DNA of 64,000 nucleotides from Coptis chinensis (taxonomy: Eukaryota > Streptophyta > Magnoliopsida > Ranunculales > Ranunculaceae), in contig CM027382.1 in NCBI GenBank assembly GCA_015680905.1, positions 4,588,001 to 4,652,000 of the forward strand. Direction: 5' to 3'. How positions within the stretch are numbered: the first letter of the stretch is position 1; each line of letters opens with the position of its first letter. The position numbers and the translations under genes were made by a program. Under the pieces are notes generated by a model. The model did not search any database and was not told the origin of the DNA. It saw only the letters and a list, made by a program, of their open reading frames with translations. Shown piece by piece: positions 50,088 through 61,700 of this stretch.

Positions 50088-50523
50088 AAAAGTAGCTACT
50101 TAAATTAATTTTAAAATAAGTACGTAAGTAAAACTTCACCTACAAAATGAATTTAAACCTATTTTTTTTTTTGGATATGATATACTCAATATTAAGATCA
50201 TCTCTACAAAATTTCAGCTCATTTGGAAACCTCTAACATTGGCAAAAAAACAAATACAAAAATTTAATATTTCTGAAATTTCCAAATGAGCTGAAATTTT
50301 GAGAAGATATTTCTTTTTAAAGATGATAACAATTTTTATCTATGTTAGAAATTTTCAATGAGCTGAAATTTTGGGAAAATAATAATTATGGTGAGTGCTT
50401 CATAACCACAAAAAAATTAGGTTTGAATTCATTTTGTAGGTGAAGTTTTACGTACGTACTTATTATCTATACCACAAAAATAAATTATATATAATTTATT
50501 TATTTATTAAGTAGCTACTTTTT
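50088..50523. repeat. Foldback MITE with AAGTAGCTACTT termini
   Basis: The ends read AAAAGTAGCTACTTAA (about 50088) and TTAAGTAGCTACTTTT (about 50523). Each arm continues with TAAGTACGTA...TTTTAC and CTTCACCTACAAAATGAATT, present in inverted order (50122-50157 and 50421-50466). The interior carries a second smaller inverted pair around CCAAATGAGCTGAAATTTTG. The right arm has an extra AT-rich insert of about 40 bp. No coding capacity. A (TA)n tract abuts it. Confidence 0.75.
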
Positions 50524-50533
50524 AAAAATTATC

Positions 50534-50535
<2 letters not shown>

Positions 50536-50598
<63 letters not shown>
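50536..50598. repeat. (TA)n microsatellite
   Basis: About 60 bp of perfect TA dinucleotides, immediately right of the foldback MITE. Its length is liable to vary and to assembly error. Confidence 0.95.
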
Positions 50599-50599
<1 letters not shown>

Positions 50600-51313
50600 T
50601 TTATTATTATTATTTTGTTATTATAGTTTTATATTATTAGTTTATGGGTTTATATAGTATTTTATACAATAAATAATAAATAAATAAATTATATATAATA
50701 ACTATTTGTTTTTTAAATTGGATTGCCATATTATCAGATGCGGATATGGTAGTATCCGAAACCAGTTCGGACATAAAAAAAATTATCCGATATCCAAAAT
50801 TTTCAGATAATATATATTCGATTTTTCAAATACGAATTCAAATATTTGGATATCCACTTACACCCCCTAATTGTTACAACCTCTTTTAGCCCTTCTCAAT
50901 CAAACTTAATCAAAACACTAAAATATAATACCCAAACTTTTTAGAACACGAAAATGAACCACTTTAGGAACAAATACATGGGGTATAACAACAAATTAGA
51001 GAAGATGTGCAACAACAAATTAGAGAATTGAGAGAGGAGAAAATGAGAGATAATGAAGAGGAGAGAGGAATGGAAGATTACCAAATAAAATGAAATGTAG
51101 AAAGTGAATAAGTAGATAATGCGAAAGGATAATGGAGGTTCCAAGAAAGCATCGACAACTAAGACATCCCATTACTAAACAATTGGGATACTTTGGAGTA
51201 TAATACGTCATTAAACAATTATTCTTCATGTAAGATCTTTTACTGGGTTCCGAGAACCCTGGAAACTCGAATGGTATCATGCCATTGAGAAACACGAATG
51301 ACATCTAAAGAGA

Positions 51314-51577
51314 GTGAAGAAAGTGTTAGGTACCGCTTTCGTACATGGATGTCATTTTGTTCATGTTAAACTTGATGATGATTGTCCGATTCCAAAACTA
51401 ATGCACAGATGGCATAGAGCTCGACACTTAATTACAGATAGTTGGGATGTTGTATTATATATATTACAAGCAAGGCAAACACAATTTATGGTATTGAACA
51501 TTCCCGATCTAGTATTAGAAGACGAGCACACTAATGATAGGTCAGGAATACCAATAATACATAATGTTAGTGACTAA
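51314..51577 (+). pseudogene. Fragment resembling the C-terminal part of a MULE OTU protein
   Basis: An 87-aa frame whose GCHFVHVKLDDDCPIPKL segment aligns with KCHFMHALLKPNCPLPP in the OTU remnant at 27130-27767. Both are followed by a basic/aromatic W-x-R/N-Y/A stretch. The upstream OTU catalytic Cys box and any transposase are missing, so this is an isolated fragment. The assignment rests on similarity within this window and family knowledge. Confidence 0.5.
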
Positions 51578-51846
51578 GTTCAAAATACGATTTAATTAAT
51601 GTTCGTATAGTTAGAATTGTAATTTGGTTCTCGATACAATTTTCTTGAATTTGATGTATGTTTTTGGTGGATTTTGATGTATGCTTGCTTGGTTTGGATG
51701 TATGTGTGTTTGGTTAAGAAAAAAAAAATCAAACGGCTCGGTTGGGCCTTATGAAACCATAAGAGAAGGCACTGACCAGCCTTTTGGAGCAACATGTTGT
51801 TCGGTGATAGCGTGCCACCTGATGTTAATCCAATAGGCTATCATAG

Positions 51847-51849
<3 letters not shown>

Positions 51850-51922
<73 letters not shown>
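51850..51922. repeat. (TA)n microsatellite at the Helitron 3' insertion point
   Basis: About 73 bp of TA repeats ending exactly where the proposed Helitron 3' terminus (minus strand) begins. Helitrons insert between A and T, so a TA tract is a natural target. Confidence 0.95.
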
Positions 51923-51926
<4 letters not shown>

Positions 51927-51952
51927 TATAACCGTGCCGTGCACGCACGGTT
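51923..51952 (-). other. Helitron 3' hairpin and CTAA terminus
   Basis: On the minus strand: stem AACCGTGC, loop GTGCACG, stem GCACGGTT, then ATACTAA ending at 51923, and the next base (51922) is T. A GC-rich palindrome a few bases before CTRR is the signature of Helitron 3' ends, here in otherwise AT-rich sequence. Confidence 0.75.
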
Positions 51953-54900
51953 TGATTTTAAGTGATTTTACATTAGTGAAGCTACTAAGTGAAGCTCCAA
52001 GACTACTAAGTGAAGCTCGCTAAACATTGATTTTAATGGTATCTTGATCGGGCTAGTCCCATTTGTAGTCATTCTCTATTGGTGACCTTCTGAGCCTATT
52101 TGATGGGATGATGGTCTCCACTACATTATTTCCACTTCAGTGGTTGTGGTGTGCATAGGTGCTTTCAGAGAGCCAGTGTGCTGAATTTGCCTGATCACTT
52201 CCCTCTTGTAGTTTTCCAAGTTATTACTATAGTCTTTTTGCAACACTTTGTGTTCTTTCATATAATTACGACTCCAGACACCATTGAGTGTTCCATAGGT
52301 GTTTAATCGATGCAATTGTTCGATTTCAAATATTTATAGTGTCTTTTAAATTGTGAAAGACGGAGTTGACCTTAAACTTTTTAGAAATCCATTCCCATGT
52401 TCCTTTGTAGTGTCACATTCTCAGAACAAATGATAAAGAGATTCTTCTTTCTGCCATCCCAATCCAAGTAGGTAGTAATTACTTTAAATGTGATTTCCAT
52501 AAAAGGTTGCTCTAGCAGACCTTTGGCCTAGTATATCATTTCCCATTACGTCTGGAACTCATTATAAATTGTCCCTTCGTATCTGGAGTGCAAACTCTGT
52601 AATCCTTTACACCTTGATTGCATTTACGTAGGTTGTTAATGTTCATGGCATCACCTTGTAGTAAGTGAAATATTTCTACTGGAAGGCTCCATTCTAAACT
52701 AAATAAAATCTAACTAAATTTTGATTTTGATTTGCTTGCATCCTTTTGTGAAGAGACTGGAACTCCCCTATAATCCCTCCAAAGGTCTATATGAGAACCA
52801 TCCGCCATTATCCATTGAAAGCTAATGACGCACTTTGCCAAATGGAGGACTTGTTGTTCCAAAACTTACCTGGGTAAAAAATTAAACCATGTCAGATATT
52901 GCAGAGGAACAAACATCAACAACAAAGTCAACCAAAATCAGATAACATACCAATTGGAATCGCAACACAAAGTGTTTGTGCATGTCTGTGTCACTCGATT
53001 CCGATCCTTATTGAGTTGTTGTACCGTGGGCCAAAGCAACCTTAAAATTTGACAAAAGGATACCTTAACAGTTGGTTTTTTGTTTGTGTGAACACATTCG
53101 ATGATAATATTAAAGGAGTAATAGGAATTGAAATAGATTGAATCAGAAAAACTAAAATAGAATGAAAATATGGGAGGAAGTATACAAACGAATTGGGAAA
53201 AAAAAAGTAAATTAGGGAGCCCAGTGCACCAGCTACCCGTCTGTCTCAGTTATGGAGGTTAATAGGTTATACAGGGAACTCTAATTTTAAGTTAAGGAAT
53301 CGAGTTGAACAGAAAATTATATATAATAGAGTTCATACCAGTTCCAGTAAAATCCCCTCATATTGGAATTCAGAAAGCAAGGAGGTCTTTCTCTCAAAGC
53401 CAGAAGCTCATCTCAAACGAAAGCGATAGGGAAGATCAGGGATAGTGATCGTAAGTGATCATGTTTTGCAACCATTGATAGGATCATCGCGTTTGGTACA
53501 ATATTACAACATAGATGAAACAGTGGAGGGAATCCCTATGCATTCGGGGGCATCAAACTGTTCCGACTTCTAATTTCTAATTTCGAAACTATGTATGTAT
53601 GCGGCAACAGCCTGCACACTTCAAAGATTGGAAAATAAAGAAAGATAATGAAATAGCTTAGATGGAGTTGTTTGGCTAATAAATTTAGTCATTTACGGAT
53701 TTCAATGAGACATACCTAATCGACAAAATTACATTTGCACTGAACCCTCGATTCAGCAAATTTAAAATTGTTCACGTTAACCATTTTCTATGGAGCCAAA
53801 TTTTGAAAAATCAGATCAGAACCTAAGGAAGGCGAACAGTTTCTAGCATTTTTAGCAAGCTGTATGAGGTCCATGATTGCCAACCACCCAATGGATGCAA
53901 TACAAAGATTAATAAAAATTGTCGGCAAGAAAGTTCCAATTCCCAACTGTTCAATCTACACAGTACATACAATTTGCAGGTTGGCCGCATACAAATTCTA
54001 TAGCAAAGGAAAATATATATAGTAGCAGTCTAACACCTAAGTTAAGTACCATATGTTTTCACAAAAAACAAAGAATAAAAAGGCAAAAACTGAAATGACT
54101 CCATTAACGGATTTGAGTCGTTTACTCTCCTTCTAATATTTCTATCACAAAGTAACCAAAAACGGGTAGTCAAGATTGAAGAGTATATATGTGTGACACA
54201 TTAATCCATTTTTGGTATTCAAAATGATATAGTCAGGGTATATCGAAAGGAAAGGAAAAAAGAGGACACACATCTAAGAAGGTTGGAGTGATAATTGGTC
54301 ACCTTAATTCTTAGACGTAGGAAGAATAGTTTTTGAGATTAATTGAAGCCGCGAGAATAATGTTGAAAGCCTCCAATTCAAACAAATTACATGGTAGAAA
54401 AAGACAATCTCTGAAAAATCAATGCTAACTTGACAAAAACCAAGACCTAATCTCTATCAATATAGAAATTGAGTGTTACTAAAAATAGAGAAAATAAGAT
54501 AGCAGAAGAACAAAGTCACACTAAAGATATCATATGAAAAACCAAAAAGTACAGTGAAATAGAGAGAGAGAGAGATAGTACCTGAGTGCAATGTATTCAT
54601 TGATAGTATGTAGCTTCCTTGAAATCTATGTCCACATTTCAACCAAGATTAGTAATCAAATTTCTAAACACTGAATTTTGGTCTATAAAGATACAACCAA
54701 ATGCCTGGGGAGAAATGGGTCACAACTGAACTTCGGAAAAAAGTGAGATGATTAAAATTTAGGAGGAAAAAAAACATATAGGAAGAACTGAGAGACAGAT
54801 AAAGAAATCAAAGCAGAAAGGGAACTATGCATACTCTTGAAAATCCGAAACAGTTTTTCGACTATTTAGTAATGACCATAGGTGAAGCCCATCTCGTTAG

Positions 54901-55682
54901 GCTTTCTTTTGGAAACTCCTTAATTACCATACTTAATTTTCTTCATTGTAAAACTGAAACCCCAGACTCCCACTTTAAAAGTTCTTAGGAAACGTATATG
55001 ACTATATCAGGAATAAATTAGATTATAAACCGCAAGCCATCTACGCCCAAAGCCCTCTTTCTTTTAACTTTCCTTGAACTGTTGATACACTATTACACCC
55101 TAATAACTAATTTTAAATAAGAACATGGAAGTGCGCAATTATACTCACCATGTACCACAATTTAAGGGGAAAAGAAAGAATTATTGACACCAAGTGGATA
55201 ATAATGATTATTGTTTTATTTCATATCGAAGTCAACAGTGTGAAAATAAAAGTAAATATGTATAAGAAGGAAACAAAACATTGTAGGGCTAGACACGTGA
55301 GCAATATGTTGGAGGAAGTAAAATGAGTAAATTTGAGTGATTAGCAACTTATGGTATATTCTTAGTACCCTAATTGAAATCCAAAAGCAGTCGTTGAAGA
55401 ATACATACCAGGGAGAAGATGGAGTTCTCCCACTGGAATTCTTTGTCTGAGCATTACTGGCGAATGAACAACTGTGTTGGGAATGTTTAGGAGCGAGGAA
55501 ACAGTACCAGTAATAGCATTCATGCGAAAATAATAGATAAACATATCTGTACTGCTACATTGTGCCTCGTTCTTTAAGAATGTTATTGGACCTTGATCAA
55601 GCTTCTAGAAGAGACATAATTATGTACGCAAAACTTAAAAGAATGAATAAAAGCAACTATATGAAGAAGAGTTGAATTTACC
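51953..55682. other. Helitron interior, no clear gene
   Basis: AT-rich sequence. Around 52330-52560 the minus strand has broken frames with a Cys/His-containing stretch near YHLFC that could be a zf-RVT-like LINE fragment, but this is not firm. A GA-repeat (GAGAGAGAGAGA) lies near 54562. A few short candidate exons ending in GT donors, for example near 54585, could not be assigned. Confidence 0.35.
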
Positions 55683-56310
55683 AGAGGAACACTCGCATCA
55701 ATGATATACGTTTCGATGCTCCAGAATGAAGCCGACAATGCATAAGTTGGGGAAAATTGACATTGAAGGAGTGGGCTGAGTCCCAAATAGTTGCTGAGAG
55801 CATTGAGATCATCAAGGCTGAAAGTCAGAAATTGGCAGATATAGATCATCAAGGCTTAAAGTCAGTAATTGGCAGATATATAGATCCTGTTAATATTTTA
55901 ATAAAGATTTGGGACTAATTTTCAACACGATATTTGGCATAACTGTAGGTCATAACTGAAAGAGATAAATATAAGGTTGTGATCATAAACTATGTGACGT
56001 GGAGTACAATCAAACAGAGTAAGGGGTGTGATTATCGCCCGCTATCAATTACCTTTAAATTATTAAAAGCTCGAGGAGGAATATTGTCGTTAAATGCCTT
56101 TATCATATCCCAAGGTCCATCCCCAACTCCAACTAAAATAATCGACAATGAGTATTCATTTGAAAAAAAGAAGCATCAAGGACATGATTTTGCCAAAAAT
56201 TAATCAAAGTAATAATAATAACCAAGAGAAACCATAAAAGTACCTTGCTTTTACAATTGCTCCAACAGTTTTGTGATACGTGTTGCTTAGCCCAAATTTG
56301 AGGAGACGAA
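55683..56310 (-). pseudogene. Captured fragment resembling RGLG/copine E3 ligase exons
   Basis: Three consecutive minus-strand segments match the order of an RGLG-type vWA/copine protein. About 56310-56233 has HKTVGAIVKA with a GT donor. About 56160-56071 has SLSIILVGVGDGPWDM, then a DDNIP-like NDNIPPRAFNN and a GTAATT donor. About 55850-55683 has, in a shifted frame, VNFPQLM and SLMRVFL, resembling the family's VNFTEIM and ALMEIPL. The middle exon lacks an AG acceptor at the expected place (CAAATG instead of CAG). The RING and most of the vWA domain are missing. Introns are retained, which implies capture at the DNA level. Not functional. Confidence 0.55.
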
Positions 56311-56330
56311 AACGGAGATAATGACTATGA

Positions 56331-56570
56331 TTATTCCTTTGGGTTTGGTTGTATTCCCTTGGCTAAATAGACTGAACAGTGTTGTTGTACATCATCTCCA
56401 TTGGTCTTTTGTTGCGAGTCTAAGATTGCACTAACATATCCACTCTCTGGTATCCGTTCTGGCCACATTGGTACCACAACATGGACAGTAAACCTTTCTC
56501 CAGCTTTATTTCTTCCCCATTTTTTGAGCTTTAAAACTGAGATTTGAGCCAAGGCTTAATCTGTCTACAA
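56331..56570 (-). pseudogene. Captured phospholipase D-alpha fragment
   Basis: The minus-strand frame contains KAGERFTVHVVVPMWPERIP, then ESGYVSAILDSQQKT and YLAKGIQPNPKE. This corresponds to the segment of plant PLD-alpha between the two HKD motifs (family: VVVPMWPEG, AILDWQRRTMEMMY, LRAKGI). Neither HKD motif is present, the WQRRTMEMMY part is scrambled, and a stop follows PNPKE. A splice-acceptor-like TTTGTAG precedes it at about 56565. A decayed single-exon fragment next to the RGLG-like fragment. Confidence 0.65.
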
Positions 56571-57380
56571 AATAACAGCCGAACACACCCTAATTTGGCC
56601 GTGAGTGGGATTGGTGGAGGTAGCCAAAACCAAATTAATATATTAACGATGTTAGACGAATAAATTGTGGTACTGAGTTGTACTAAACAAAGACAATTCG
56701 TAAAGCAATAAACAATGTTACTGAGTTGTACTAAACAAAATACTTTAAAAGGGACTTAGGGTGCAGCTAATTCAGGGAAATAAAGGTCACTCACAAAAAG
56801 AAAAAGAGAGAAGGAAGCAGCAATATAATCGTATATGCTACTTTGTATGATTTAAATAGCTTGTAGAAGCACTATAATTTGCAAAGACCATCGAAATCAA
56901 CTCCATTGACAATATGTGTTTTTAGTGGCAATTAAACAGATAGATACCATGAGCTCGATGTCCACATAATCTGAGGCAAGATGTATTGATAAACAAAGTG
57001 CATCCAGTCGTGAAGTTTTGTCACTTTCCTAATGACAACCATCCGAAATTGGCCTGTAAAAAACACATCAAATATTAGTTCATTGCACCTAGTTGACCAA
57101 ACTTTATATGAATGAAGAGGTCATTATATGTTAAGCATTGGAAAAGACTGGTATTGAGCTTGTTGATATAGTGGAGGTGTAAGCACTTTTTGAAATTTAT
57201 AGAGTCCACAAAGTAGGTCCATTGTATTAACCTTGAGTCCAATTATCTTTTTTGCATCGCGGTACATTCTCGCAAGTTTAGGTCACTTACGATTTACAAA
57301 CACAAAAAGGGATTATATCACGAAATTTTTCATTTTTTTTTTAACAGTGTAATGTATTTCGGATAGTTCAACTGGAAGCA
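56571..57380. other. Helitron interior, unassigned
   Basis: No recognised gene. A minus-strand open stretch near 57060-56945 (KVTKLHDWMHFVYQ) follows an acceptor-like TTTACAG and could be another captured exon, but I cannot name it. Confidence 0.3.
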
Positions 57381-58183
57381 AAAAATATGATTTCTTCATC
57401 CAAAGTTGGTAACAAAAACACACACACACATTGAGGTGGTACAAAAGAAAGACAAAAAAATCTATTTGAACTGAAAAAGGACAAAAAAGAAGAATAGTAA
57501 ACAATCAAGGCGGCTGTTATGTAAGCCTAGAGTTTTATCTTTTTTTTTAGGTGTATTACATAAACAGAGTAATAAAAAATCACTTAAAATAGATGATCAA
57601 GTAGTGGGCACAGGAGTTATGATAATGTTTGAACTGCCCTCTACTAAGCAAGCTAAAAATCCTAAACCCAAACAATTATATAATGCTGGAGTAAATCGTA
57701 ATTCATAATACGTTACCTTAGCTTTCTTCGGTATCTTGATGATTGTCTTCATATTTATTAAAAAGTTGTAATTGAAAGCATAAAATATGATTTCTTCATC
57801 CAAAGTTGGTAACAAAAACATACACACACATTGAGGTGGTACAAAAGAAAGACAAAAAAATCTATCTGAACTGAAAAAGGACAAAAAAGAAGAATAGTAA
57901 ACAATCAAGGCGGCTGTTATGTAAGCCTAGAGTTTTATCTTTTTTTTTTAGGTGTATTACATAAACAGAGTAATAAAAAATCACTTAAAATAGATGATCA
58001 AATAGTGGGCACAGGAGTTATGATAATGTTTGAACTGCCCTCTACTAAGCAAGCTAAAAATCCTGAACCCAAACAATTATATAATGCTGGAGTAAATCGT
58101 AATTCATAATACGTTACCTTAGCTTTCTTCGGTATCTTGATGATTGTCTTCATATTTATTAAAAAGTTGTAATTGAAAGCATA
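57381..58183. repeat. Recent tandem duplication of about 400 bp
   Basis: 57381-57780 and 57781-58183 are head-to-tail copies that are almost identical (a few substitutions and one-base indels in A/T runs). Both contain GATTTCTTCATCCAAAGTTG, GGCGGCTGTTATGTAAGCC and AGTGGGCACAGGAGTTATG. The high identity implies a recent event, later than most other changes in this interval. The ORFs inside are by-products. Confidence 0.9.
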
Positions 58184-58354
58184 ACAAATGGATAAATTGA
58201 ACCATTTGTTCTGAAGAGGGGTTAGAAAATGTCAAGAACTGTGGTTGACATCCTCATCTTCAGAAGGGTCATATTGACTATCATATTCCTCTTCACTTTT
58301 TGAGGCTCATTCTTCTCCATTATGAGGCGCTCTTTTTAACTATATTTTCTTCAA

Positions 58355-58729
58355 TCAACGATAACTTGCCTGCATAGCTTGATGTTCTTCAAGTAGTTTG
58401 TCAAAAGCGAATTCTATTCGTCGGTAGCGCACAGAGTATTTTTTTTTGTCCTTATAGTTGAAGTCTTCTATTTCGCAGCTGTGGGCTTCTTGTAAAAAAG
58501 CAATTGCTTTCTTTGCAGCATCCTGTTCCGAAGTGTTTTTGTCATGTGAACGTATTCCTAAGAATATCTTCTGCTTTTTTATTCTGGAGATCTCAACTTC
58601 TACCCATGCCTCATATAAATTTTCGTGTAGGGTGCATCCGTAGGAACTTTTGCGCATGTTGAAATGCTTGAGCATGTGGTGGAGTAAGGTTTTGAAAGAA
58701 ATGGTGTAAATTGACATACCCGATTCCAT
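58355..58729 (-). CDS. Hypothetical 124-aa protein, possibly dsRNA-binding-like
   Basis: A complete 124-codon frame. Residues about 11-80 follow the general layout of a double-stranded-RNA-binding fold: FKTLLHHMLKHF helix, WVEVEISRIKKQKIFLG strands, then TSEQDAAKKAIAFLQEA, which resembles the conserved C-terminal helix (EAxxxAAxxAL). The C-terminus is charged and helical (RRIEFAFDKLLEEHQAMQ). The first exon may be missing upstream. It sits inside the proposed Helitron, so it may be a captured or Helitron-carried gene. The fold assignment is tentative. Confidence 0.4.
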   Translation of the reverse strand: MESGMSIYTISFKTLLHHMLKHFNMRKSSYGCTLHENLYEAWVEVEISRIKKQKIFLGIRSHDKNTSEQDAAKKAIAFLQEAHSCEIEDFNYKDKKKYSVRYRRIEFAFDKLLEEHQAMQASYR

Positions 58730-61700
58730 GACCTACATATTAGGCAAAATTGTTAGTTGTGCTATGGAATTGAAAAATACTACCAATGGGCAACCAAGCA
58801 AGATAAACAATATGCATGTTCATAACCATTAGGAGAATGAATTAAAGTTGTTATTGTATAATTGAAGAAGACATAGAAAAAGGTTAAGGTTGAAACTGTT
58901 TTGTACCAATTTTGCGCATAGACAACCCAATACAATTGCAGCAAGCGTGTAGTGCAGCTTGGCTATTGTAGGGTTCTAATATGAATTTTATATTGCAGTA
59001 CCATTATAAGTTGAAAGCATAAACCGATGTGTGGGATGATAAAATGATGCCTGGGTGATTAACTTAAATGCATTGAAGATAGTATGATGTAAAAAAAAGA
59101 GAAAAGAAAGAAAAAAGAACTAAAAAAAAAGAAAGAACATAGCAAAACAAAAAACAGTACGCAGAAAGACAGTTGCCGGCGCATAGATAGGGTCAAGTAA
59201 CGCAATCCTAATCAATTTCTTGTCAATGACACTGAAGCAGTATGCAGATGATAGGGATGTACCAAATCAAAGATTTGGTTTAAACCTTTGTGGGATTTAG
59301 AAACTAAATAGCAGGATAATTGAATAGGACCAAATAAATAATCAGAATGGATGTGGAAGGATTTTTAGCATAGAAATGAAGACAATAATTTAGTATAGAA
59401 ATGTTAGCATAATTTAAAGCTTGTGGATTCGTGGTGACTGCTTTGTGAATCTCTTTTTTAGTGTTTAATACAATCTAAAAACACAGCACTGAGAGAGAGG
59501 GAGAGAGTAATAATTTGAAAACACACGACTGTAGCCAAAAAGGTCCGGTTGTTAGGTTGTTTTTTATTTCTTTAAATTGGAAACCAGTACATGAATTTCC
59601 ATAATTTATATAATAAACCAATTAAGTTTTTCTATTACACAAGCATAAGAACAATAATAAGGGAAGGGAAATAAAGGAAAAAGTCTAAAAGTTTAGTAAA
59701 GGGAGAGAATAGTGAAATAACCATGGCTCACCTCTTAAAAAAACTTGAGGTCGTCTTGAAATTTAGGAGGTTGTAACAAAAATGGTGCCAAACAGTCAGT
59801 TATCTGGAGGATGTCTACACCAAGTAGCTTTGTTCAAAGTGTTGAGGAGAAAGCTTGCAGACTCGCGGGTTTTATACTGGTATAGGTGAGAGAACAAAGC
59901 GGGAACGTTACTTGATCCATCACTTCTTAACCGACTACTTTTATCTTAATGAATTTATTGGGCAGAAAATTTGGACGAAGAGGCAGGCATGGAAAATGGA
60001 GTTAATTTAGCGATCTATTATTTTGATTTAGATTTTTATTAAGTAACGGGTCGGAAATGGTGTTTAAGGAGAGGAAAAAGGGCAATGCGTTAAGCCCACA
60101 TCGAAGCCCATTAGGCATTTGTTTATTTTTTTTAATTTAATTTTTTTTTGTTTTTTTGTTTGATTGGATAATGGTCAATACATAAAAATGGCAATCAACA
60201 TACATTAACCCATCTAACGGTGAATAATAAGAATTCGTTTAATCCTTTATTAAGCTATTTGTAAGCTGTTAAATTTCAAAGGTTTGTTAATCAATACTCT
60301 CCATGCATTGTGAGCTGTTAGGAAAACCACACAAACATGCTGGTTCTGTCGAGACTCTAGTTTCATCGTTATTTCTAATCTTGACAGTGAGCTTTAGATG
60401 TGCTTTGTTATTGTAGTCGTACATTGTTATGGCTGCATGGCCACGCTTGAGGGCCCTTGGGAGGTGTTAACAGCGTGTAGCAAGAATTTTTTCGCTGGAT
60501 TCACCGGGTACTTTGCAAAGATTATCCATGCTAAAAACACAGCATTATATGTCAATTAGAGGTAAGAATGCATAATATAACTAAGTATTAAGTATATTCG
60601 TTGTAAATAAATAACAAACCTTTGAGTGGAAGGAGTTGATTGTGAATAACATTTTACAGACTAATCACTAAGTCTTTATAAAGGAGGTGCTTGGTAATGT
60701 GATTGTTTAATGCTATAAATACCAAGCCTACGTATATGTATAGTTTCTATATATTAATAATGAAATTATTTGCTGTCCCCAATTGTATCAAGTACCAAGT
60801 TTGTCAATGTAAAGAAAAGTATAGTATATAGTAAGTTACCAAGATTTGAAGTATTTGTTGGGTCAATATTTTTTCTTTAGATTCTTTCTTTAAGGGAGTG
60901 AATTTTGTATGTCCATATTTGTCGATTGTAATTCTACAATCCATGGGAAAAGTAATAAAATGTATATAGTAAGTTATTATGCTCAAATATTGAATGGACT
61001 ACTTGTACACGAAGCAGATCCTAATATATTTGTTAGTGGATCCTGTTACCTTACTTTTAATTATATGACGAAATGAAGACATGCTATTTGGATTTTGTTA
61101 CCTAATTTTTTATTATATGACCAGGATGGTCAAATCAGATAACATCTTGAAAGGGGTAAAAAATTCTGATTTGAAATAGTATTGTTTAAACCACGCATCA
61201 GGCGCATAGCATAGAAGCAGCAAAACAATGAACTGCATAGACTTCCTTTCAAAGTAAATCACATTAATAGGATGCAAGCAAATAGAATGTCATGTTTTGC
61301 TGCTGGTCGTGCACGTTGTAATTAGCAAATCTGAGGTTGAAATTGTATGGTAGCATATGAGTAGAATTGGTTGCTTCAGCTGCTACCTATATTGAGCCAA
61401 CCGAAACTGGCCTGCACCACTTGAGAATTAGGATCCTGGTTACAAAGAAATGGAAAAAAGAAAGCTATAAATGAAAAAAGGGGTTAAAGAAATCATTCAA
61501 CATGAGGGAGTAAAACAATGCTTTTAGATTTTTAGAAATCATGAACTAACATCGCCAGAAAGTAAGCTTATTTTACCTAGAAGAAAAAAGCAAAGTTCGA
61601 TTTTGATAGTATAGAAACACCAAAAGAACTGTGACACCATTTATCAAATAGCATTCAAATGATTTTCACAGTCAGTGGTGATTTATTGTGAGAAAATGAA

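Noticed and set aside
55362..55544. Minus-strand ORF near the RGLG-like fragment, considered as a further captured exon
   Set aside because: No match to the C-terminal part of RGLG or PLD could be recognised, so it was left unassigned.
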